Origin: a virus | Virus record (IMG/VR): IMGVR_UViG_3300028393_000035 | Location: 1-64,000 of that record | Reading direction: 5' to 3' (one strand) | DNA: 64,000 bases | The notes under the pieces: generated by a model | Seen by the model: only the letters and a program-made list of their open reading frames with translations | Told to the model about the DNA's origin: nothing | The model's database searches: none | Made by a program: the position numbers and the translations under genes | Shown: piece by piece, positions 40,318 through 48,749 of the stretch | How the letters are laid out: each line of letters starts with the position of its first letter | Numbering within the stretch: position 1 is the first letter of the stretch

Positions 40318-41457
40318 TTAATCAACTAATCTAATTTCCACATTACCCGTACCGTCTTGGGTAAAGTTTAAAGCATCCGCAGCGTCTCTCCATAAATCAA
40401 TAGCTCTATTGGGACTGCCGCTTCCGTATCCTCTATCGGTTTTTGATGCAATAATAGATTTTCCTTTGTATCTAATTTCGACTTTTGTAAACATTGGCAA
40501 TTCGCCAGATCGACCAAAAAGAGCAGCCATGTAACCTTGATTGGTAGCCAAACCATTACTTGTTGCAGTACCCAACTCTGCATAATTATAAAGCCCACCG
40601 GGAGCATTACCCAATTTTCCTGACGCTCCGGGAGGTGGATCATCAAACCAAGAGGCCTCTGTTGTCTTCCATCCTGACCCCCCAGTTGAAGGTTGAGCGG
40701 CACCTCCGCCTCCTCCACTTGTTGTAGTTGAAGTTGAAAATTTACCATAATCACCACGACCAATAATTTCTCTGACAAATTTGGCAACTTCTTCGTTAAT
40801 GTTTGAGTTATCTTTTTTGAATTCATCAAAAAGGTTTCCAACAACTTTTTCTATGTTACGAGGAAGTGATTGAATGTAAATATTATCATTGTTCCAACCG
40901 CCAATTTCATTAAGAACTCCATAAAGAAGATTACCAATACTGGAATCATTTAATCTATTAACTTTATTAATTTTTTGATTATCAGTATCTGCCGTACCAG
41001 CTTTACCATTAGACTTATCTAAGTTCCAACCGTAAGCTTTCATAAAATCGTTTACAAAAGAAAGTCCCGGATCAAAGTAAGTGTAATTTAATCGCTTTAA
41101 TGTACAAGAAGCTTTAATTTTGGCGGTCCCCGGAAACAATTGAACATCGGGAGTTGTGTCGCAATAACCTGTAAATACCTGAATGGGCTTGCCCGCAATT
41201 CTTTCAAGGATAATTGTTATCGGATCCATTGGATGAAAAACGGGAAGAACTTTGCCATCAGCTTCGCGTTCTGTAAACAAGAACCTAGGTTTATTGTCTT
41301 TAAGTACTTTTGGATTGCGAAATTCTAATTCAGCCGTACTGATGTTATCAATGACTCTGTAAACGTCACATTTGATTATGTACGGACTTAAATCGACTAT
41401 GCCAGAGTCAGTTTTGATCCAAGCTTTGATTGATGGAGAGTAAACTAATCTTTTCAT
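40318..41457 (-). CDS. Hub paralogue A: docking domain + RlpA/expansin-like double-psi beta-barrel
   Basis: A 379-residue protein. Residues 1-243 are the shared docking domain ('MKRLVYSPSIKAWIKTDSG', 'VFHPMDPITIILERIAGKPI', 'LKRLNYTYFDPG', 'LLYGVLNEIGGWNNDNIYI'). A Gly/Ser linker leads to a ~117-residue double-psi beta-barrel: 'ASWFDDPP', 'NYAELGTATSNGLATNQGYMAALFG', 'SKTDRGYGSGSPNRAIDLWRDAADAL'. The aspartate of 'TDRG' (D341) of RlpA-type lytic transglycosylases is kept, but the 'AAH' histidine is not seen, so activity is uncertain. It is the last of three tandem paralogues and likely sits at the tail tip to open the cell wall. Confidence 0.75.
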   Translation of the reverse strand: MKRLVYSPSIKAWIKTDSGIVDLSPYIIKCDVYRVIDNISTAELEFRNPKVLKDNKPRFLFTEREADGKVLPVFHPMDPITIILERIAGKPIQVFTGYCDTTPDVQLFPGTAKIKASCTLKRLNYTYFDPGLSFVNDFMKAYGWNLDKSNGKAGTADTDNQKINKVNRLNDSSIGNLLYGVLNEIGGWNNDNIYIQSLPRNIEKVVGNLFDEFKKDNSNINEEVAKFVREIIGRGDYGKFSTSTTTSGGGGGAAQPSTGGSGWKTTEASWFDDPPPGASGKLGNAPGGLYNYAELGTATSNGLATNQGYMAALFGRSGELPMFTKVEIRYKGKSIIASKTDRGYGSGSPNRAIDLWRDAADALNFTQDGTGNVEIRLVD

Positions 41458-42735
41458 TTAAAAACCTTGAATGTGTCTAGGTGTAAATCCTTCTGTTGTA
41501 TGTGCATGCCACCATACAGTGTGCCCAGCGGGTGCGCTACTAGCAGTTCCAACAAATCTATTAGCAGCATCCGAATTGGCTAATTCAAAAAATACATGGC
41601 CACTGGGTCCAGCAGGCCCCTTTGTCCAAACAGTAAGATACTGTCCTCTACCCGGCTCTCCCCAAGTTAAAAATTCATCAGAGCTTGGAGCGTAATTAAA
41701 ACCTAATTTACCAATAAAATGAAGCATATAAGATACAAAGCTAGAGCAGTCAAACATTAAAGCACCGTCGCCGTCTACAGGAGGATTATTAAGATAATTG
41801 CCCTCTCTTTCACTACTAGCTCCTCCCGGTATATCGCCATCTCCACCAGAAACGTATCTTGTTTTGGCAGAAACAATTCTGTCAACTTCAGCTTTCCAAC
41901 GTCTAATTAGATCTGGAGCCTGCGACGGTAAGACTGGAGTAGGACCTGCGGCAGTACTAGAATCTGCAAGTGGTTGAGTAGACAATTGTCCGTATCCACC
42001 ACTACCAATAATACCCTTGACAAATTTGGCAACTTCCTCGTTGACTTTAGAATTGTCTTTTTTAAATTCATCAAAAAGATTTCCAACGACTTTGGCTATG
42101 TTGCCGGGGATCGGTTGAATATAAATATTATTGTTATTCCATCCGCCAATTTCATTAAGCGCAGCATAAAGTAAATTGCCAATACTGGAATCATGTAATT
42201 GAACTGATGAAGTTGGCACTTGTTTTGGATTTTCATCTTTTGTTGCTTGTTTTTCATTAACCGCAGTACCATTAGATACATTAATTATCCAACCATAATT
42301 GCGCATAAAATCTTGTACAAAATTTAATCCCGGATCAAAGTAGGTGTAGTTTAATCTTTTTAAAGTGCAAGACGCTTTGATACGAGCGGTACCCGGAAAT
42401 AACTGTACATATGGAGTTGTGTCACAATAGCCAGTAAAAACCTGAATGGGTTTACCCGCAATACGTTCAAGTACAATAGTTATTGGATCCATAGGATGAA
42501 AAACCGGTCTTATTGAAGTGCTACCATCTGAACCCGTATATTCGTTTTCAGTAAACAAAAATCTTGGTTTACCATTTTTAAGCACTTTTGGATTACGAAA
42601 TTGAATTTCAGCATTGCTAAGGTCATCAACTTTTCTTACAACCGTGCATTCGGTTACATATGGACTCAAATCAATAACCCCCGAGTCTGTTTTTACCCAA
42701 ACCTTGATTGACGGGGAGTAAGCTAATCTTTTCAT
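41458..42735 (-). CDS. Hub paralogue B: docking domain + NlpC/P60 (C40) peptidase
   Basis: A 425-residue protein. Residues 1-254 are the shared docking domain. After a Pro/Ala linker and a short helix ('APDLIRRWKAEVDRIVSA') comes an NlpC/P60-like domain with catalytic Cys330 in 'ALMFDCSSFVSYML', the 'EFLTWGEPGRGQYLTVW' segment and His380 in 'SGHVFFEL'. Such enzymes cut peptide bonds in peptidoglycan stems. The same subfamily pattern occurs in the two plus-strand genes at 56039-57347. The start overlaps the stop of paralogue C by one base. Confidence 0.8.
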   Translation of the reverse strand: MKRLAYSPSIKVWVKTDSGVIDLSPYVTECTVVRKVDDLSNAEIQFRNPKVLKNGKPRFLFTENEYTGSDGSTSIRPVFHPMDPITIVLERIAGKPIQVFTGYCDTTPYVQLFPGTARIKASCTLKRLNYTYFDPGLNFVQDFMRNYGWIINVSNGTAVNEKQATKDENPKQVPTSSVQLHDSSIGNLLYAALNEIGGWNNNNIYIQPIPGNIAKVVGNLFDEFKKDNSKVNEEVAKFVKGIIGSGGYGQLSTQPLADSSTAAGPTPVLPSQAPDLIRRWKAEVDRIVSAKTRYVSGGDGDIPGGASSEREGNYLNNPPVDGDGALMFDCSSFVSYMLHFIGKLGFNYAPSSDEFLTWGEPGRGQYLTVWTKGPAGPSGHVFFELANSDAANRFVGTASSAPAGHTVWWHAHTTEGFTPRHIQGF

Positions 42736-44600
42736 TACTGCCCGCCTTGAATCGCTTTTGCTTTATTTATAATTTTATTTATCGGCAGGTTTCCCGGACA
42801 GTCTGGATGATCTCCGCCTCTTGATCCTAATTCGCCGTGTCCACAAATTCCATTTGTTGTAGACCTAACAAGCGGAATGTTAAATTTAGTAGACCAATAG
42901 GCAACCCATTGAGCAGATTTATTAATTTGCGCATCTGTAAATGCAGATACACTTTGACTTGCATATCCTATATGCTCAATTCCTAATGAATCTTTTGATC
43001 TATACCCGCAATGATGAGCTTGATTTTGATCATTAACAAAGCGAGCAGAGTTACCTTCATTATCAACTCCAACATGAACGGAAATTCCTCGATTTGGTAT
43101 GCCGTGCGCAGTCGCCCAATCACTTCTTCTCATTAATCCATCTTTCAAGTTTCGCAAATCTGCCGTTCCAGCAATATTATCAGTTTGAGTAACATGCAAA
43201 ACAATAATTTTTGGATTATTATTTGATTCCCAATAATTTAAACCGTCTCCATTTTGAGGAATTGGAAGACTTATATGCTCAGGCTCTGAACCCGGATTAG
43301 AAGCTGTTGCAACAGGTCTTAATGTGTTAACAACATCTGCAATAGTTTTTGCAAATACTAACTTGCCATGAGTAGTTGGATGAGGCTGATTATTTGGATC
43401 AATTTCTGCTTTTGAAGCCCAATCAGCAATTGACAAATTAGAATGTTTTGAATGTGCTTCTCTAATTGCTTCATTAACATGATTATTAGTTGTTACAGTA
43501 ACAAAAACTGCTTTTCGATTAGATCCAATATTAGCCATCGCTTTATCAATAGATCTTAAAAAGGTAGCTTTAGAATTATCTTCATCGTTTGTACCAAGTG
43601 CAACAATAACTATTCCGCCAAGAGATAATTTATTATTTTTTAAGATTTTTAATCCAGAATCTCCGCCCATAGTCGAAGATCCATAACCATCTGGACCCCA
43701 TGCCATATGTTTTGAATTTTCTGCATAAATAGTAATTCCCGGCATTGCAGCTTCAAGTTCGGTTCTACTCATGTTAGTAATACTGTCTCCAACCATGGTT
43801 ACTCCTGTTCCAGTAACGCCGTTAGAATCAGTGCTATTGCTAAGTAATTTACCGTAATCTCCATTGCCAATAATTTCTCTAACGAATTTGGCAATTTCTT
43901 CGTTAACGTTTTTATTATCTTTGGCAAATTCATCAAAAAGTTTTCCTACTATTTGAGATATGTTATTAGGAAGTGATTGAATATAAATATTGTCATTGTT
44001 CCAACCACCAATTTCGTTTAATACGGCATAAAGTAAATACCCAATGCTAGAATCATTTACATTGGTTGATTTAACAGCTTTACTGATTTGAGAATCTGTG
44101 ATGACACTGGCAGTACCGCTATTTCCTGCCCCGCCTTTTTTAACAACTCCATTTCCTCCTAATTGCCAACCATATTGACTCATAAAATCCATAACAAAAG
44201 GAAGTCCCGGATCAAAATATGTATAGTTTAATCGTTTAAGTGTGCAAGAAGCAGTTAACCGCGCAGTACCCGGAAATAGTTGAACATATGGAACGGTATC
44301 GCAGTAACCAGTAAAAACCTGAATGGGTTTACCTGCTATGCGTTCAAAGATGACTGTTATTGGATCCATTGGATGGAAAACTGGCCCAATGTTTCCATCT
44401 TTTTGAACTCTTTGAGTAAACAAAAATCTTGGTTTTCCATCTTGTAAAACTTTGGGATTGCGAAATACAACGTCTAAAGAACTAAGATCGTTTACTTTAC
44501 GCTGAACCCTGCACTCTGTAATGTGAGGACTTAAATCAACAACACCAAAGTCTGTTTTTACCCAAATCTTTACTGATGGGCTATACACTAGTCTTTTCAC
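42735..44600 (-). CDS. Hub paralogue C: docking domain + SGNH esterase + Amidase_2
   Basis: A 621-residue protein. Residues 1-254 are the shared docking domain. Residues ~264-430 are an SGNH/GDSL hydrolase: 'VTMVGDSITN' (S273), 'IVIVALGTNDED' (N338) and 'NNQPHPTTHGK' (H407). Residues ~440-612 are an N-acetylmuramoyl-L-alanine amidase: 'IIVLHVTQT' (H469), 'QAHHCGYRS', 'GICGHGELG' (H588) and 'DHPDCPG' (D600/C601), the zinc ligand pattern of Amidase_2. It can in principle remove ester (for example O-acetyl) groups and cleave the glycan-peptide link. It is the first and largest of the three paralogues. Confidence 0.82.
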   Translation of the reverse strand: MKRLVYSPSVKIWVKTDFGVVDLSPHITECRVQRKVNDLSSLDVVFRNPKVLQDGKPRFLFTQRVQKDGNIGPVFHPMDPITVIFERIAGKPIQVFTGYCDTVPYVQLFPGTARLTASCTLKRLNYTYFDPGLPFVMDFMSQYGWQLGGNGVVKKGGAGNSGTASVITDSQISKAVKSTNVNDSSIGYLLYAVLNEIGGWNNDNIYIQSLPNNISQIVGKLFDEFAKDNKNVNEEIAKFVREIIGNGDYGKLLSNSTDSNGVTGTGVTMVGDSITNMSRTELEAAMPGITIYAENSKHMAWGPDGYGSSTMGGDSGLKILKNNKLSLGGIVIVALGTNDEDNSKATFLRSIDKAMANIGSNRKAVFVTVTTNNHVNEAIREAHSKHSNLSIADWASKAEIDPNNQPHPTTHGKLVFAKTIADVVNTLRPVATASNPGSEPEHISLPIPQNGDGLNYWESNNNPKIIVLHVTQTDNIAGTADLRNLKDGLMRRSDWATAHGIPNRGISVHVGVDNEGNSARFVNDQNQAHHCGYRSKDSLGIEHIGYASQSVSAFTDAQINKSAQWVAYWSTKFNIPLVRSTTNGICGHGELGSRGGDHPDCPGNLPINKIINKAKAIQGGQ

Positions 44601-44605
44601 GATAA

Positions 44606-45520
44606 TTAATTTCCGTTTGCGTCTGTTAAATCAAATTGACTATTAATTCCAATTTGTACACCATTTCCACGATGGTTGATTTGTGCGCCCGTAAAAGCTG
44701 TATCTGATATGCCACCGTTTGCGCTAATGTGCTTACCATTACTGATGGCATCGTTATATTGACCCTGAAGAATATTTTTTCTAATTTGAGCGCCATTTTT
44801 TGCTCCAAAGTCATCCTTGCGAAAAAGAGTCATCCAGTCCGTAATTTTAGATCCTGAACTTAAATCATTACCAAAAATGCCTTTATTTCCATCGGATTGG
44901 GCAATAACAAAATCAATGGTAAATTGAGGAGCAAAATTAAATTTAGTTCCGCCAGCAGCAATAGACTTAATGTAACCCTCTAATTGCATACCCTTTCTTG
45001 CACCCTTTTGATTTCTGGGTCGTCCCTCTACAGACCGTGGATTCATAATTAATGTTACGGTAGGAAGGGGAATTGTTGAATCGTCGCCATAATGTTTTAA
45101 ATAAAGATTTGATTTTTCACTGGCATTTGATTGAGGTCGTATATCACCATTCACATTTAAAGCTTCTGAATGAGATTCTCTAACAAAAGCGGCTAATTTG
45201 TTATACTCTCTTTGATTTGGCATTATTCCAGCCATTTTTAAAATAGGTTGATCAAATGAATGAGGGTAAAATTCTCTTTTCCAACGACTTTGACCAGTGC
45301 TACCAGTCATAGAAAAATCAATTGAAGCTTCTTCTACCCAAAGGTTCAAGTATTTATTATTTGTTTTAATAAGTCGAACGGTCCAATTATCTAATTTATT
45401 AGGATCGACATCGGGCGTACTAACTGCATATCCTGTGTCAACTCTAGGACCAGCTTGCCTATTTAATTTAGCTGCATTCTCAGCAGAATAAGGAATGGGA
45501 TCAATTGGATTATTAGCCAT
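44606..45520 (-). CDS. Tail protein between tape measure and hub
   Basis: A 304-residue protein. A longer frame (to 45832) overlaps the upstream gene and reads as Leu-rich nonsense. ATG 45520 has a GAGGAC site 13 bases upstream. The sequence contains 'NWTVRLIKTNNKYLNLWVEEASIDFSMTGSTGQSRWKREFYPHSF' (read as beta strands), 'IPLPTVTLIMNPRS' and a polar C-terminus. It overlaps the previous gene by 8 bases. It probably forms a tail-tube/baseplate adaptor (LysM-like gp53 or distal-tube role possible); not recognisable more precisely. Confidence 0.55.
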   Translation of the reverse strand: MANNPIDPIPYSAENAAKLNRQAGPRVDTGYAVSTPDVDPNKLDNWTVRLIKTNNKYLNLWVEEASIDFSMTGSTGQSRWKREFYPHSFDQPILKMAGIMPNQREYNKLAAFVRESHSEALNVNGDIRPQSNASEKSNLYLKHYGDDSTIPLPTVTLIMNPRSVEGRPRNQKGARKGMQLEGYIKSIAAGGTKFNFAPQFTIDFVIAQSDGNKGIFGNDLSSGSKITDWMTLFRKDDFGAKNGAQIRKNILQGQYNDAISNGKHISANGGISDTAFTGAQINHRGNGVQIGINSQFDLTDANGN

Positions 45521-46292
45521 TATTTTTATTGTCCTCAGATGGAGCTTTTCCATCACCGTTTTTACCGTTTCCAGTATTTTGAAACGCAGCGTTATATGCA
45601 GGTTTAGACCAATTGGCTCCCAATGCCTCCGTTGCTGCTGCACCGCTTGAACCGGGAAGCCAAGATTTAATAAACGAGTTATATGGGCCATTTGCACCAC
45701 TAAGCTCGCTATAATAATCTTGAGTTGCGCCAGCCTTATAAGCCTTGCCCGTGTTAGGAGTTGTCCAAGGGTTAAATTGATGAAATCCGATACGAGCCGT
45801 AGCGGTTCCAAAAGGTTTAAAACTAGGATCATCGACTTGAGCTTGAGCTTCTGTTTTAATTAACTGCTCAAAACTTTCTGGACTTTCAACAACTGCCGCG
45901 CTAATACTCCAAGTAGGAGCAACGACATCTTTACCATACCTAAATCCGGGCGCTGATTTAGGTTGAATAAGAAATTTCCAACCGCGAGCTGGATATTCAA
46001 AAGTAACAGGTGTGGTATCATAAGCCTGTGTTTTACCCTGAGTGGCAAGCTGCATGTAGGAAACAAACCATTGATAAATTGTTTCCATTTTACTGTATGA
46101 TGAAATGGTTCCTGTGATGGTCATGTCCTCAATAAACATTGAAAGAATTTGAACAACTTCGCCGCCAAAAGTTTGATAATTTTGAGTATTTAATCCATAA
46201 GACCAAACAATAGAATCAGGGTTGACTGATAATTTTAAATCAGGCAAAGCTTGAGTTGGATGAGAAAATATAATTTTTGCAGTATTAGCCAT
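45513..46292 (-). CDS. Tail/baseplate structural protein
   Basis: A 259-residue protein downstream of the tape measure. The N-terminal 'IIFSHPTQALPDLKLSVNPDSIVWSYGLNTQ' and 'TFGGEVVQILSMFIEDMTITGTISSYSKM' read as beta strands and resemble distal tail/baseplate initiator proteins. The C-terminal 80 residues are Gly/Asn/Ser-rich and probably flexible. The start could also be the GTG at 46301, which makes a GTGA overlap with the tape measure stop. Function by position only. Confidence 0.55.
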   Translation of the reverse strand: MANTAKIIFSHPTQALPDLKLSVNPDSIVWSYGLNTQNYQTFGGEVVQILSMFIEDMTITGTISSYSKMETIYQWFVSYMQLATQGKTQAYDTTPVTFEYPARGWKFLIQPKSAPGFRYGKDVVAPTWSISAAVVESPESFEQLIKTEAQAQVDDPSFKPFGTATARIGFHQFNPWTTPNTGKAYKAGATQDYYSELSGANGPYNSFIKSWLPGSSGAAATEALGANWSKPAYNAAFQNTGNGKNGDGKAPSEDNKNNG

Positions 46293-46297
46293 TATTA

Positions 46298-48172
46298 TCA
46301 CGTATTATTTTTTCCGCCGCCGTCTTTTCCTTGAGCGTCCTTAAGTCCCCTAGCAGCTTGCGCAGCAGTGTCTAATGAATTAACCAATTTATCAAAATTG
46401 TCTCTAGATATGTCTTGTTTATTATCTGGTCCGCGAGCTTTGTCTAAATCTCTTAATAATTTCTTTTCCCAATCAGCATTTAATATCCAATCGTGTCCTC
46501 CGCGTCTGCGATCTTTAGCAACTCCGGAGGTTACCAAATCCCTTTTAATTTCCTCCATTTGCTTAGGATCTTTGATTCCTGCACTCTTAAGAATTTTATT
46601 AATTTCGCTCTCGTTGGCCTGCTTTCCAGACACTGCGGGTAAATCATACCAACTTCCAGAATGAGTTTTAATACCTTTAACATTTGCAATTATTTCGCCG
46701 TTTTTATTTTTATTAAAATATTTTGATTCTGCTTTATCAATTGCAGATCTTTGCGGCGCATAATCAATAACATTTTTTATTTCTTCGGGCGAATAACCTT
46801 GAAAACCATAAAGATTAATCATATCACTAATTGCTAATTCTCCGGGTTTAGAATTTAAAAATTTGGAATTAACCTGTCCAATGGATTTACCAGTTAAATT
46901 TTGAAAAACAGATCCCATGGCGGATGTTAAAGCCCGTTGTTGTTCCGAAGGGGACATAGCGCCAGCTTGATAAGGCATGTAACCCATTTTCATAACTTGC
47001 TGTTGCGCCATGGGGTTATTCATTAGCGTTTGCAAATTTTTTGTAGGATCTATTCCCGGCATTGTGCGAGCCAATTCCGCTCCTTGAGGAATTGAATAAG
47101 CGGACGATACGCCTGATTGCCCTGCAAGTTGAGCATATGCTCCAAGTTGCTGTGTTAATTGTTCAGTCGAAACATTTGCACCTGCTGCTACTGCGTTAAG
47201 ATTATTAATAGTGCGAGTCAAATGAGCCACTTCATTTACGTTTCCAAATCGCAAAGTTTGATCTAATAGCGCACCCGCCTGCTGAGGTCTAATTGAAGGA
47301 TTAAAACGAGTAATGTTTTCTAATGCCATTTCACCTGTTTTAAATTGATTATTATTAAAATTAAATCCCATTCCCATTAAAGTGTTATCTATTTCTGCCA
47401 TTTGCTGCATATTAACGCCAGATCGAACAGCCTGACCCATTTGATGAAACTTCATATCCAACCCTTTTTCAAAAGCGCTATTAAAAGGATTTCTAAAACC
47501 AAACCCTCCAATTTCAATATTGCCGCCTACTTCACCACCAATTTGAGTTGCCCCATAATTTGATAAACCCTGCATGGCGCGATAAGTAGGTTGAACGTAT
47601 TGCTGAAACATCTTTTTGCCAGCTTCGTAATTAGGAATGACCTCATTGGCAAAAAAGTTTGCTCTGCGGCCAGATCGTATATATGCTTTTTGCTCATCAC
47701 TATCTGGCTCAGCCCTAGCCGCCTTTTCTAAATTTCTAAGCATTGCTGCTTTAGCTAAGTTTTGAGCAGTAATTCCGCCTTTTAATGGACCAAAGCTAGG
47801 AGGAATAGTATAATATTGTTGACCAAAAACGTCTTCAAAGGGTTTATCGCCGCGCAAACCGGCTCCAACTCTACCCAAAAGGCTTTTAGCATCTGAAGCA
47901 TGCTTGGATGGTCCATCACCAGCGCTTACCGGAGCATCTGGTGCTGTTGCCTCTTCCCACCTTTTCCAACTAATATCTTCTGCTTGCTTAGCTCTTTTTT
48001 CATATCCAAAGGTACTGGCACGACTACTAGTTAAATCATCAAACCTTTTTCTTTCACTGCTCTCAGTAAACCGTGCAATTAGGTTATCTAACTCAGGGCC
48101 GCCCAAAGCCTGTTTAAGTCCCCTTTCAACGGCGGCTGCAATTTCATCAATATTTGGATTATCTTCGGGCAT
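46298..48172 (-). CDS. Putative tape measure protein
   Basis: A 624-residue protein that lies between the tail assembly chaperone-like genes and the distal tail genes, where the tape measure is expected. It is predominantly helical with Gln/Ala/Met-rich segments ('AMLRNLEKAARAEPDSDEQ', 'MAEIDNTLMGMGFNFNNNQF', 'TEQLTQQLGAYAQLAGQSG'). It would set a rather short tail. There is no peptidase domain, which fits with the wall enzymes being on the hub instead. Charged, Gly/Lys-rich C-terminus. The start has an AGAAGA site. Confidence 0.6.
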   Translation of the reverse strand: MPEDNPNIDEIAAAVERGLKQALGGPELDNLIARFTESSERKRFDDLTSSRASTFGYEKRAKQAEDISWKRWEEATAPDAPVSAGDGPSKHASDAKSLLGRVGAGLRGDKPFEDVFGQQYYTIPPSFGPLKGGITAQNLAKAAMLRNLEKAARAEPDSDEQKAYIRSGRRANFFANEVIPNYEAGKKMFQQYVQPTYRAMQGLSNYGATQIGGEVGGNIEIGGFGFRNPFNSAFEKGLDMKFHQMGQAVRSGVNMQQMAEIDNTLMGMGFNFNNNQFKTGEMALENITRFNPSIRPQQAGALLDQTLRFGNVNEVAHLTRTINNLNAVAAGANVSTEQLTQQLGAYAQLAGQSGVSSAYSIPQGAELARTMPGIDPTKNLQTLMNNPMAQQQVMKMGYMPYQAGAMSPSEQQRALTSAMGSVFQNLTGKSIGQVNSKFLNSKPGELAISDMINLYGFQGYSPEEIKNVIDYAPQRSAIDKAESKYFNKNKNGEIIANVKGIKTHSGSWYDLPAVSGKQANESEINKILKSAGIKDPKQMEEIKRDLVTSGVAKDRRRGGHDWILNADWEKKLLRDLDKARGPDNKQDISRDNFDKLVNSLDTAAQAARGLKDAQGKDGGGKNNT

Positions 48173-48182
48173 ATAAATCTTC

Positions 48183-48211
48183 TTGATTATTAAGGGGTCG
48201 TATGTTACTAT
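48183..48211 (+). promoter_or_regulatory. Promoter of the plus-strand membrane protein gene
   Basis: -35 TTGATT (48183-48188), 17-base spacer, -10 TACTAT (48206-48211), then 9 bases to the ATG at 48221, with no ribosome site. The predicted transcript has a leader of zero to three bases. Confidence 0.55.
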
Positions 48212-48220
48212 CTAACTACT

Positions 48221-48538
48221 ATGAACACATTTGAACATCAAGCTATTAAAACAGCGAAAGCATTTAGCATTGAAGGAGAGATAAGTTGGAGTCAACTTAT
48301 TATTCTTTCACCTATTATTATACCTACCGCAATTGTTTGGGGAATCCTTGATTTTGTATTTGGCACTTTGCCAGATATGCTATTAGGTTTTGAACCACCA
48401 TCTTCTCAACCAAAACGAACTCCAGAAGAAATGCAATTACTTCATCAGAAGTATCTTCAAAAGCAAGAAGCACTTAAGCAAAAGAGAATTGATGAAATTA
48501 AAGCAGATCTTTGGCCTGAAAAATACTCTAATCGATAA
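48221..48538 (+). CDS. Plus-strand single-span membrane protein inside the tail operon
   Basis: A 105-residue protein encoded opposite to its neighbours. Residues ~25-57 are hydrophobic ('LIILSPIIIPTAIVWGILDFVFG'), giving one or a hairpin membrane span. The C-terminal half is a charged coiled-coil-like tail ('MQLLHQKYLQKQEALKQKRIDEI'). A promoter directly upstream and the lack of a ribosome site suggest independent, leaderless expression. It overlaps the convergent gene by 11 bases. Own promoter plus reversed orientation is the profile of a moron gene, perhaps for superinfection exclusion. This is an inference. Confidence 0.6.
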   Translation: MNTFEHQAIKTAKAFSIEGEISWSQLIILSPIIIPTAIVWGILDFVFGTLPDMLLGFEPPSSQPKRTPEEMQLLHQKYLQKQEALKQKRIDEIKADLWPEKYSNR

Positions 48539-48749
48539 CCCCAACTTGTTTAAGTTCACGCATTAATTTATTAAAATCAGACGTACTATCTGGAACAACA
48601 TGCTCTAATTCCTCTTCAGGGGCGTATTGAGCCTCTTCTCCAAATAGTTTACTATACAGTTGAGGGTTATTAGCAAATACGTTATTTTTTAATTCATCTT
48701 CTCTTAATTCATGTTGCATTTGCTCATCGCGCTGCATCATATACATCAT
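48528..48749 (-). CDS. Tail assembly chaperone-like small protein
   Basis: A 73-residue, highly charged and helical protein (many Glu/Gln/Met) directly after the 181-residue gene. The upstream stop and this start overlap as ATGA. In many phages two overlapping genes before the tape measure encode the tail assembly chaperones, sometimes joined by frameshift. Here no slippery heptamer is visible near the junction, so simple translational coupling is more likely. Confidence 0.5.
   Translation of the reverse strand: MMYMMQRDEQMQHELREDELKNNVFANNPQLYSKLFGEEAQYAPEEELEHVVPDSTSDFNKLMRELKQVGVID

Larger units (their letters stand above)
40720..44600 (-). repeat. Three-fold repeat of the hub docking-domain coding sequence
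   Basis: The ~730-760-base 5' parts of the genes starting at 41457, 42735 and 44600 encode near-identical docking domains (~245 residues). The DNA is also similar, for example around GGATCCAT(T/A)GGATG near 41225, 42485 and 44367. The intervening 3' parts encode unrelated enzymes. This indicates duplication followed by domain swapping. Confidence 0.8.

Noticed and set aside
44606-45832. Longer N-terminal extension of the 304-aa tail protein
   Set aside because: The added ~104 residues overlap the preceding gene out of frame and look like antisense-type Leu-rich sequence. ATG 45520 has its own ribosome site.
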